Of a stretch of 64,000 nt of DNA, positions 44,716-52,093 are shown in pieces. A program made the translations under genes and the position numbers. Location: positions 62,001 through 126,000 of the forward strand of contig CAKRWT010000002.1 of the NCBI GenBank assembly GCA_934418125.1, given 5' to 3'. Under the pieces are notes generated by a model. The model did no database searches, was not told the origin of the DNA, and saw nothing but the letters and a program-made list of their open reading frames with translations. This DNA comes from an uncultured Lachnospiraceae bacterium (GTDB lineage Bacteria > Bacillota > Clostridia > Lachnospirales > Lachnospiraceae). Every line of letters starts with the position of its first letter. The stretch's first letter is position 1.

Positions 44716-45588
44716 ATGTTTCGTACGAGATTGATAAGTGGTGTTGTGCTGGTAATCATAGCCCTTGCGACAATTATGACAGGCGGCATTGTACTGGCAC
44801 TGGTATTAGGTGCTATTTCCCTGATTGCCTATCGGGAACTGACGAAGGCGTGTAAGGTAGGAAACCGGGAACAGGGGTTCTGCGCACTGGAGATAGCCGG
44901 GTTTGTGATGACGGTGCTGTATTATATCGCTCTTTTTGTAATGGTTGGGAGTGTGGATATTCATGAGGCACTGTCTGCCGTGTATCCGGTGGTCATGGTG
45001 GCAATTGTATTGACGCTTCTGGTTATGCTGTTTATCTATGTATTTACGTTTCCAACTTATAAAGCGGGTCAGATTATGGCAGCAGTATTTTCTTTCCTGT
45101 ATGCACCGGTCATGCTATCCTTTATCTACCTCATCCGGGAAGGCTTTGCGGAAGGAAATTTTCTGGTGTGGTTTGTATTTCTGTGCTCATGGGGAAGCGA
45201 TACCTGTGCCTATGCAGTGGGCGTATTGTTTGGCAAGCATAAGATGACACCGAAGCTTAGCCCGAAAAAGTCGGTAGAAGGTGCCATTGGCGGCATCGTG
45301 GGAGCAGCTTTATTATTTGTGCTGTATACACACTTTGTCATCAATCATTATACCGATGCGTATCTGCCTCTGGCATTAGCCGCTCTGTTAGGAGCGATTG
45401 GGGCACTGGTTTCCATGATTGGAGATTTGGCTGCATCGGCTATTAAACGTGACCATGACATTAAAGATTACGGCAAACTGATTCCGGGACATGGGGGTAT
45501 TATGGACCGGTTTGACAGTGTGATTATTGCAACGCCCCTTATTTTTATCGGGCTGGCACTGCTTAGTCAGTTAGAGGGCATTTTGTAG
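44716..45588 (+). CDS. cdsA: Phosphatidate cytidylyltransferase
   Basis: Makes CDP-diacylglycerol for phospholipid synthesis. A polytopic membrane protein with about seven helices. The CdsA signature near the C-terminus (SMIGDLAASAIKRDHDIKDY, then GKLIPGHGGIMDRFDS) is intact. ATG 44716 after AGGAAGG is preferred over GTG 44707; 290 residues. Confidence 0.97.
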   Translation: MFRTRLISGVVLVIIALATIMTGGIVLALVLGAISLIAYRELTKACKVGNREQGFCALEIAGFVMTVLYYIALFVMVGSVDIHEALSAVYPVVMVAIVLTLLVMLFIYVFTFPTYKAGQIMAAVFSFLYAPVMLSFIYLIREGFAEGNFLVWFVFLCSWGSDTCAYAVGVLFGKHKMTPKLSPKKSVEGAIGGIVGAALLFVLYTHFVINHYTDAYLPLALAALLGAIGALVSMIGDLAASAIKRDHDIKDYGKLIPGHGGIMDRFDSVIIATPLIFIGLALLSQLEGIL

Positions 45589-45600
45589 AGGAAGATAACG

Positions 45601-46749
45601 ATGAAGAAAATAGGTATACTCGGTTCTACAGGTTCCATTGGAACCCAGACATTGGACATTGTAAGAAAAGAAAAAGATTTGCAGGTCGTTTCTATGGCAG
45701 CAGGCTCTAATGTAGAGTTGATGGAAAAACAGGTCAGAGAATTTCATCCACGGCTAGTTGCCATGTGGAGTGAAAAGGCAGCAGAAGAGTTGCGCATCCG
45801 GCTGGGTGATATGCCGGTAAAGGTCGTATGCGGCATGGATGGTCTGATTGAAGTATCGACAGCAGAGGAAATGGAAGTATTAGTAACCGGAATTGTGGGC
45901 ATGATTGGAATAAGACCTACGATTGCAGCGATTGAGAGCGGTAAGGCAATTGCCCTTGCCAATAAGGAAACACTGGTTACTGCAGGACATATTATCATGC
46001 CACTGGCGGCAAAGCATCAAGTGCCGATTCTGCCAGTGGACAGTGAACACAGCGCGATTTTCCAGTCTTTAAATGGAGAAAACAGAGCCCGCGTGAGCAA
46101 AATCCTACTGACTGCTTCGGGAGGACCATTCCGTGGCAAAACAAAAGCAGAACTGATGCAGATGACTGTGGAGGATGCCTTAAAGCACCCTAACTGGTCT
46201 ATGGGCAAAAAGGTAACCATTGATTCCGCATCCTTGTGCAACAAAGGGCTGGAAGTGATGGAGGCAAAATGGCTTTTTGATGTGGAATTGGACCAGATTC
46301 AGGTATTGATTCATCCACAGAGTATAGTCCATTCCGGCGTAGAATTTGTAGATGGTGGAATTATGGCACAGCTTGGTGTGCCAGATATGAAGCTCCCGAT
46401 TCAGTATGCGCTGTTTTATCCGGACAGAAGACCGATGGATAATGGCAGAGTGGATTTCTTCCGGCTTAGACAACTGACCTTTGAAGAGCCGGATACAGAG
46501 ACTTTCCGGGGACTGGCACTGGCCTATCGGGCAGCCAGAACAGGAGGCTCTCTGCCTACGGTATTTAATGCGGCAAATGAGAAAGCGGTGGCATTGTTCT
46601 TACAGAAGAAGATTCGGTTCTTGCAGATACCAGAGCTGATAGAGGCGTCCATGGAAGCCCATCAGGTAGTGGAGAACCCTTCTGTGGAAGAAATTCTGGA
46701 AACAGAACAGGCTACCTATGAGTTTATCAAGCAGAAGTTTGGAGAATGA
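45601..46749 (+). CDS. dxr: 1-deoxy-D-xylulose 5-phosphate reductoisomerase
   Basis: Second step of the MEP isoprenoid pathway (DXP to MEP, NADPH-dependent). The NADPH-binding ILGSTGSIGTQTLDIV begins the protein; LANKETLVTAG, VDSEHSAIFQ and the metal/substrate region SMGKKVTIDSASLCNKGLE are present. 382 residues. Its pathway partner ispG is in the same window. Confidence 0.97.
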   Translation: MKKIGILGSTGSIGTQTLDIVRKEKDLQVVSMAAGSNVELMEKQVREFHPRLVAMWSEKAAEELRIRLGDMPVKVVCGMDGLIEVSTAEEMEVLVTGIVGMIGIRPTIAAIESGKAIALANKETLVTAGHIIMPLAAKHQVPILPVDSEHSAIFQSLNGENRARVSKILLTASGGPFRGKTKAELMQMTVEDALKHPNWSMGKKVTIDSASLCNKGLEVMEAKWLFDVELDQIQVLIHPQSIVHSGVEFVDGGIMAQLGVPDMKLPIQYALFYPDRRPMDNGRVDFFRLRQLTFEEPDTETFRGLALAYRAARTGGSLPTVFNAANEKAVALFLQKKIRFLQIPELIEASMEAHQVVENPSVEEILETEQATYEFIKQKFGE

Positions 46750-46753
46750 TACA

Positions 46754-47893
46754 TTGATTAAGACGATTATACTATTTCTAATTGTATTTGGAATTGTGGT
46801 AATCTCCCATGAGTTTGGACATTACATTATCGGGAGAAAAAGCGGTATCAGGGTGCTGGAATTTTTTGTGGGAATGGGACCGACGCTCTTTTCCTTTGAA
46901 AAGGGAGGCACCAAATATTCCCTGAAGTTGTTTCCTATCGGAGGAGCCTGTATGTTTGACGGTGAAGATGGGCTTCACGGAACAGAGGACGAAGGAAAAG
47001 AGAAAAAAAGCCTTCATGAGATGGCAGGCATAGAGAGCCCGAAGGAAAAAGAGGAAAAAACACCTGTTATGATACAGCAGGAGGGCTGTGCTTTTAATGA
47101 AGCGGGTGTCTGGAAACGGATTGCTACTGTTTTTGCAGGTCCTTTTTTCAATTTTCTGCTAGCCTTTGTTTTTGCGCTGATTATTGTAGCTTTTACGGGA
47201 ACCGACAGACCAGTGGTTATGGGATTTATGGAGAATTCCGCGGTGGAGCAGGCGGGTTTACAGGTAGGCGATGTGATTACCAGAATCGGACACGAGCGGA
47301 TTCATCTGTATCGGGAAGTCAGCCTGATATCGGCACTGAACGAAGGAGAAACCCTGGAAATCCATTATACCAGGGATGGCGAGAAAAGGGTTGCTATGGT
47401 AACCCCTGTGTATGATGAGGAAGCCGGCAGATACTATCTGGGATTGATGGGAGCCGGCGAGTACATTAAATGCAATCCCATCCAGGTGTTCCAGTACAGC
47501 TTCTATGAGGTGGAATACTGGGTAAAAGCCACTTATAAAAGTATCGGTATGCTGTTAAGTGGGCAGGCAACTAAGGATGATGTATCGGGACCTGTGGGAA
47601 TTGCCCAGTTCGTAGGAGACACCTATGAGGAAGCCAAGGGTTATGGCGTGTCTACCGTTATCTTTACCATGATGAATATCGTGATTCTGCTTTCCGTTAA
47701 TATTGGCATTATGAACCTGCTGCCATTACCAGCATTGGATGGTGGCAGACTGATATTTATGTTTGTGGAAGTTATCCGTGGCAAGCCTGTACCACCGGAA
47801 AAGGAAGGCATTGTACACTTTGCCGGACTGGTGGTATTGATGATTCTGATGGTTTTTGTGATGTATAATGATATTATGAAGCTGGTGCATTAG
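46754..47893 (+). CDS. rseP: Site-2 intramembrane metalloprotease RseP/RasP
   Basis: Zinc protease that cleaves membrane-bound anti-sigma factors and signal peptides. The HExxH motif is His19-Glu20...His23 (VISHEFGH), a PDZ domain lies near 140-225 (AGLQVGDVITRIG), and the third metal ligand is in NLLPLPALDGGRL. The best start is TTG 46754, 9 bases after GGAG. The open frame upstream lies inside dxr and adds nothing homologous. 379 residues. Confidence 0.94.
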   Translation: MIKTIILFLIVFGIVVISHEFGHYIIGRKSGIRVLEFFVGMGPTLFSFEKGGTKYSLKLFPIGGACMFDGEDGLHGTEDEGKEKKSLHEMAGIESPKEKEEKTPVMIQQEGCAFNEAGVWKRIATVFAGPFFNFLLAFVFALIIVAFTGTDRPVVMGFMENSAVEQAGLQVGDVITRIGHERIHLYREVSLISALNEGETLEIHYTRDGEKRVAMVTPVYDEEAGRYYLGLMGAGEYIKCNPIQVFQYSFYEVEYWVKATYKSIGMLLSGQATKDDVSGPVGIAQFVGDTYEEAKGYGVSTVIFTMMNIVILLSVNIGIMNLLPLPALDGGRLIFMFVEVIRGKPVPPEKEGIVHFAGLVVLMILMVFVMYNDIMKLVH

Positions 47894-47908
47894 TGCACCG
47901 GCTTTTTA
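47879..47908 (+). terminator. Terminator overlapping the rseP stop codon
   Basis: AAGCTGGTGCA (47879-47889) pairs with TGCACCGGCTT (47894-47904; one wobble), and the TAG stop is in the loop. TTTTT follows. It ends the pyrH-rseP transcript just before the signalling module. Confidence 0.9.
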
Positions 47909-47953
47909 TATATTATGGCGATGTGGAAAATGCACGCGCTGGCGCAGAGGTAC

Positions 47954-47982
47954 TTGTATTCTTTCGCAAGATACTTTATACT
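47954..47982 (+). promoter_or_regulatory. Candidate promoter of the PP2C-kinase-BMP-histidine kinase module
   Basis: TTGTAT (47954-47959), a 17-base spacer and TATACT (47977-47982). With the terminator just upstream, this suggests the module is an independent transcription unit. Confidence 0.6.
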
Positions 47983-47992
47983 GAATCTATCC

Positions 47993-48032
47993 GCTTCCAC
48001 TCTGGAAGCAAAAGTATCCGCGGGATTCCCGC
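47993..48032 (+). other. Two leader hairpins before the PP2C gene
   Basis: GCTTCC/GGAAGC (47993-48009) and GCGGG/CCCGC (48020-48032) would lie at the very start of the transcript from the promoter at 47954. Neither is followed by a T tract. A role in mRNA stability or control is inferred. Confidence 0.4.
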
Positions 48033-48074
48033 AAATATTCCTATGTAAAGTCTGGTGTATGGAAAAGGAGAACT

Positions 48075-48833
48075 ATGCAGTATTTCACAAATGTATATTG
48101 GAGTAAAGGCGAAGTGTCAGCAAAAAATCAGGATTCTGCCCTGTTATTACAAGCATTGACGGCAAGAGGAAGAATTCTTATGGCAGCAGTCTGTGACGGA
48201 ATGGGTGGATACCCATCTGGCGAACTGGCAAGTGGGATGGTCACGGCACAGCTGCAGCAGTGGTTTTTTGATTCCCTGCTGCGGGCAATTGCCAAAAAGA
48301 AGCCTTTTTGGGTTATCCGCCGGTCTGTGGAGCGGCTGGTCTATCAGATGCAGAAATGTCTGCAGATTTATGGGAAACAGGAACAGAGAAAGCTTGGTAC
48401 AACCATGACGGTATTGATTCTGTGGGAAAAGCGGTATCTGGTCTTTCATCTGGGAGACAGCTGCGTCTATGGATTTCACAGAAGGTGGTTCGGAAAAGAG
48501 AAAATCATAAAATTGACAAAAGGTCATCTGACCCAGGATAACAGGCTGACAAAATGTGTGGGAAGCTTTGGGTATTTTAAGCCCGATTATGAGCTGGGGA
48601 TATGCTGCAATGGAGATGGATTTCTATTATGCAGCGATGGTTTTTGCAGAAAGATAGAGGAGGCAGAGCTGGCAGCAGGACTTTCGCCCGGAGCAATCCA
48701 TGAGAAAAGGCAGATAGAGAACCGGTTGGTACAGATAGCCCTTCTGGGCAGAAAACGTGGAGAAACGGACAACCAGACCGCTATTTACGTGAAGGTAAAG
48801 GAGAAACAGGAAGAAAGAGAAGGACTGTTATAA
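48075..48833 (+). CDS. PP2C-type protein phosphatase
   Basis: Metal-dependent Ser/Thr phosphatase, soluble, 252 residues. Conserved motifs in order: AKNQDSALLL, VCDGMGGYPSG, LGTTMTVLIL, FHLGDSCVYG, LLCSDGF and ETDNQTAIYV, with the metal-binding aspartates of DGMGG, SDG and DN all present, so it should be active. AAAGGAG precedes the ATG. It is transcribed just ahead of a kinase, the usual arrangement of a reversible phosphorylation pair. Confidence 0.92.
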   Translation: MQYFTNVYWSKGEVSAKNQDSALLLQALTARGRILMAAVCDGMGGYPSGELASGMVTAQLQQWFFDSLLRAIAKKKPFWVIRRSVERLVYQMQKCLQIYGKQEQRKLGTTMTVLILWEKRYLVFHLGDSCVYGFHRRWFGKEKIIKLTKGHLTQDNRLTKCVGSFGYFKPDYELGICCNGDGFLLCSDGFCRKIEEAELAAGLSPGAIHEKRQIENRLVQIALLGRKRGETDNQTAIYVKVKEKQEEREGLL

Positions 48834-48857
48834 GCAGGAAAGAAAAGAGGGGAAGTA

Positions 48858-49877
48858 ATGGACAGTACCTATGAAGAAATAAAAGGGGAAAGAGATGGGA
48901 AGACAAGATTACAAGGCAGATATGAAATAGGAGAGAAAATCGGCGAAGGTGGAATGGCAAGAGTATACAGAGGCTGGGATAGTCATATCGGTCAAAAGGT
49001 AGCCATCAAAGTATTAAAACGAAAAGAGAAGGAAGCACAGGAAGCTTTCCGCCGGGAAGCAGCGCGCATGAAAGGGCTGCATCATCCGGGGATTCCGATA
49101 CTCTATGATTTTTGGCAGGAAGAGGGAAAATGGTATCTGGTAATGGAATATCTGGAAGGCATTTCTCTGGAACAGTATTTGTTAAAACAGGGGGCCATGC
49201 CGCAACAGCAGGCATTTCGTGGTATCTGGCAGCTGACACAGAGCCTGTCTTGTCTGCATGGGCAGAATCCACCACTCATTTACTGCGATATGAAGCCTGC
49301 CAATATTCTGATGACGCCGGAAGGACACTGGAAGCTTCTTGATTTTGGTGCAGCCAGGGAAAAGGGGTATGACCGGAGCAGGTGGGAGAAAAATGCAGGT
49401 ACTTATGGTTTTGCAGCCCCGGAGCAGACCGGGCAGGAAGGAGTTGGCAACAGAGTAGATGAAAGAAGCGACATCTATGCTTTGGGAAAGACTTGGTATC
49501 ATCTGCTGACCGGGCAAAATCCGGCACATGTTCCATACGGCTCCCAACCTCTCTCCTGCTATGTACCGGATCTGGTCGAAGGGACGGAACAGATTATCCG
49601 GAAAATGACAAGCCCACTGCCGGAAGAAAGATATCAGAGTACAGAGGAACTGGAACAGGTATTGGAAAAGCTGGAACAGAGTGATGGGAGATGGGATGGA
49701 AGAAACGGAAAAAAGGGTTGGAAACGAGGCAGAAAGAGTTTTTTTATCCGCAGAATTGAAGAGCAGATATGGCTGGCACAGGCAAAGCAGGAGTATACTT
49801 TTTATCAGGATTCCTGTATAATGAAAAGCAGTCAATCAGGCAGGAGTGGACAAGCCGGTATTCCCGGGAAAGAGTAA
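48858..49877 (+). CDS. Hanks-type Ser/Thr protein kinase, soluble, non-RD
   Basis: A 339-residue kinase. Gly-loop GEGGMARVYRG begins at residue 29, Lys51 is in VAIKVLK, catalytic Asp144 in IYCDMKPANIL, DFG at Asp162 and AAPEQ in the P+1 region. The HRD Arg is replaced by Cys (YCD), making it a non-RD kinase. It has no PASTA repeats and no membrane helix, so unlike PrkC/PknB it is cytosolic. The basic C-terminal tail (about 280-339) is not similar to a known domain that I recognise. The gene starts 24 bases after the phosphatase. Confidence 0.93.
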   Translation: MDSTYEEIKGERDGKTRLQGRYEIGEKIGEGGMARVYRGWDSHIGQKVAIKVLKRKEKEAQEAFRREAARMKGLHHPGIPILYDFWQEEGKWYLVMEYLEGISLEQYLLKQGAMPQQQAFRGIWQLTQSLSCLHGQNPPLIYCDMKPANILMTPEGHWKLLDFGAAREKGYDRSRWEKNAGTYGFAAPEQTGQEGVGNRVDERSDIYALGKTWYHLLTGQNPAHVPYGSQPLSCYVPDLVEGTEQIIRKMTSPLPEERYQSTEELEQVLEKLEQSDGRWDGRNGKKGWKRGRKSFFIRRIEEQIWLAQAKQEYTFYQDSCIMKSSQSGRSGQAGIPGKE

Positions 49878-49902
49878 GGGTGCCGGGACAGGGAGTAGAG
49901 GA

Positions 49903-51003
49903 TTGAAGAGAATTGGTATTATCGCAGGAATCATTATGGCAGTGATAATTATAGGAATCCTGCTAATCAGTGGTGCGGAGAAAGAAACAGACGTTACGAA
50001 AGAGAAAACAAAAGTGGGGCTGATTCTGAATGACAGCTGCATGGACAGAACCTGGGGACAGTCCCATTATGAAGGACTGCTGCAAAGTGCACAGGATTTG
50101 AATCTGGAGATTATTTATGAAGAAAATGTACCAGAGGATGCAGCCTGTATGGGTGTGATGGAGAATATGATTGAGGAAGGCTGCCGGATTATTATCTGTG
50201 ATTCGTTAAATTATGGGGACTGGGAATTACAGATGGCACAGAAGTATCCGGAGGTTTATTTTCTCCATGCCGGAGGAACCCAGTATGCAAAGAATATGTC
50301 GTCCTATTTTGGACGGATATATCAGATGCGGTATTTAAGTGGTATTGTGGCTGGGTTACAGACGAAAACCAATGAAATCGGTTATGTGGCAGCCTATCCT
50401 GTTTCGGAGGTTAACCGAGGTATCAATGCATTTACCTTAGGAGTACGCTCGGTCAACGAAGAGGCAACCGTATATGTGGAGTGGAGCGATACGTGGACGG
50501 AGGATGACCAGACGGAGGAAGCAACAGAAAGGCTGCTTGCAGGACACAACATAGATGTGCTGGCAATGCACACGAATTCTTTGCGGGTACTGGAAATAGC
50601 AGAAGAGAGTGGTATATGGTCTATCGGATATCATCTGGATAATGCAGAGCTGTTCCCCAATACTTTTCTGACAGCACCAGTGTGGAACTGGAGTTGTTTT
50701 TACGAACAGGTTATTATGGAATGTCTGCAGGAGAAGTTTGTGGGAAAAAACTACTGGGAAGGAGTAGAGGATGGTCTGGTAGAACTGTCACCTTTTACCA
50801 GCCATGTAGTGGCTGGTGCTGCCGAAAAGGTGGAAGAAGCAAGAGAACAGCTGGAAGAAGGAAGCTATGATGTATTTTACGGACCTATTTATGATCAGGA
50901 TGGGGTACTTAGAGTGGAAGCAGGGGAAAATATGTCAGATGCGGTATTGCTAAATGCATTTGACTGGTATGTAGAGGGAGTTGTTATTTGTGAAGAAGAA
51001 TGA
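49903..51003 (+). CDS. Membrane-anchored BMP/Med-like solute-binding protein 1
   Basis: Best start is TTG 49903: a GGGAG site lies at 49891-49895, giving a protein that opens with a membrane helix (KRIGIIAGIIMAVIIIGILL). An upstream in-frame GTG (49846) abuts its only AGGAG and would overlap the kinase gene. No lipobox cysteine is present, so it is a stay-anchored rather than a lipid-modified form. The rest is a periplasmic-binding-protein fold of the BMP/PnrA/Med family (GLILNDSCMDRTWGQSHYEG; YVAAYPVSEVNRGINAFTLG). 366 residues. Relatives bind nucleosides; the ligand here is unknown. Confidence 0.85.
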   Translation: MKRIGIIAGIIMAVIIIGILLISGAEKETDVTKEKTKVGLILNDSCMDRTWGQSHYEGLLQSAQDLNLEIIYEENVPEDAACMGVMENMIEEGCRIIICDSLNYGDWELQMAQKYPEVYFLHAGGTQYAKNMSSYFGRIYQMRYLSGIVAGLQTKTNEIGYVAAYPVSEVNRGINAFTLGVRSVNEEATVYVEWSDTWTEDDQTEEATERLLAGHNIDVLAMHTNSLRVLEIAEESGIWSIGYHLDNAELFPNTFLTAPVWNWSCFYEQVIMECLQEKFVGKNYWEGVEDGLVELSPFTSHVVAGAAEKVEEAREQLEEGSYDVFYGPIYDQDGVLRVEAGENMSDAVLLNAFDWYVEGVVICEEE

Positions 51004-52093
51004 GGGAATATACCGGATGAGCTTAATCCTGCTGGCAGTTCTTATTGTAGGGATTATCATAGGACTGATTGTGGCAGGCGGCAGAAAAACAAAGCAACAG
51101 TCTGTAGTAGGAATTGTGATGTCGGGAAGTATGGAAGATACTGGCTGGAACAGTATACAGTATGAGGGACTGCGGGAAGCCTGCGATACGCTGGATGTCA
51201 GATTGCTTGTGAAAGAGAATGTAAAAGAATTTTCCGGACAGTGTAATAGTGCAGTGAGGGAACTGGTACAGGAAGGAGCCGGGATGATTATTCTGGCAAG
51301 CTATAATTATGCTGCAGAGGCAAAGGAGATTGTGGGAGAATATCCCCAAGTCAGCTTTTATGTGAATTCTTCGGAATATCATGATAAGAACATGACATCC
51401 TATTTCCTGCGTATTTACGAAGCCAGATATCTGGCAGGTATTGTAGCCGGTATGGAAACCCGGACGAATAAAGTAGGTTATGTGGCTGCTATGCCCAACA
51501 ACGAAGTTAACCGGGGAATGAATGCTTTTATGTTAGGGATGAAACGGGTTAATCCGGAAGCAGAATTGATTGTTGCCTGGTCTGGCAGCTGGGATGATGA
51601 GGCATCGGAAAGAAAACAGGCAGAAAATCTTATGGAAAAGATGGGAGTGGATGTACTGACATGCCATCAGAACCGTTCCTATGTGACAGAAGAAGCCCAA
51701 AAGGCTGGGATTATGGCGATTGGTTATCATGAAGCTCCAGCCCGAATAACGGATACTTATCTGACTACCGTAACCTATAGCTGGAAGCCGCTTTTTCAGG
51801 AACTGATTCGGGGGTACCAGCAGGGCAGGGGCAACGCCTGTGAGAACTACTGGCTGGGACTGGAAAAGGGAGTCATCGGTCTTGGAGAGTTTTCACCCAG
51901 AGTAGGGGAAGAAACAAAAGCACAGGTAGAGCAGGCAAAGCAGGAAATTTTGGCGGGCAAAGATGTTTTTTCCGGCGAGATTTATGATACAGAGGGGCAA
52001 ATCCGTTGTGAGGATAATGAGGCAATCAGTGATACTGTATTGTTGGAAGCAATGGACTGGTATGTGGAAGGTATAAGCTTTTATGAAGAATAG
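50990..52093 (+). CDS. Membrane-anchored BMP/Med-like solute-binding protein 2
   Basis: Paralogue of the preceding protein, alike throughout: [20 protein letters not shown] matches its N-terminal motif, and both share EVNRG, the YFxRIYxxRYLxGIVAG pattern and ending DWYVEG. It starts at GTG 50990 after GAGGGAG, overlapping the previous gene by 14 bases. One membrane anchor ([20 protein letters not shown]), no lipobox, 367 residues. Probably a tandem duplication that has diverged; same unknown ligand class. Confidence 0.85.
   Translation: MKKNEGIYRMSLILLAVLIVGIIIGLIVAGGRKTKQQSVVGIVMSGSMEDTGWNSIQYEGLREACDTLDVRLLVKENVKEFSGQCNSAVRELVQEGAGMIILASYNYAAEAKEIVGEYPQVSFYVNSSEYHDKNMTSYFLRIYEARYLAGIVAGMETRTNKVGYVAAMPNNEVNRGMNAFMLGMKRVNPEAELIVAWSGSWDDEASERKQAENLMEKMGVDVLTCHQNRSYVTEEAQKAGIMAIGYHEAPARITDTYLTTVTYSWKPLFQELIRGYQQGRGNACENYWLGLEKGVIGLGEFSPRVGEETKAQVEQAKQEILAGKDVFSGEIYDTEGQIRCEDNEAISDTVLLEAMDWYVEGISFYEE

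Noticed and set aside
46718..46753. N-terminal extension of rseP inside dxr
   Set aside because: It adds residues before the first membrane helix with no homology; TTG 46754 has the properly spaced GGAG.
47915..48106. 63-codon open frame after rseP
   Set aside because: It overlaps the candidate promoter and both hairpins and the start of the phosphatase gene, and it lacks a ribosome site.
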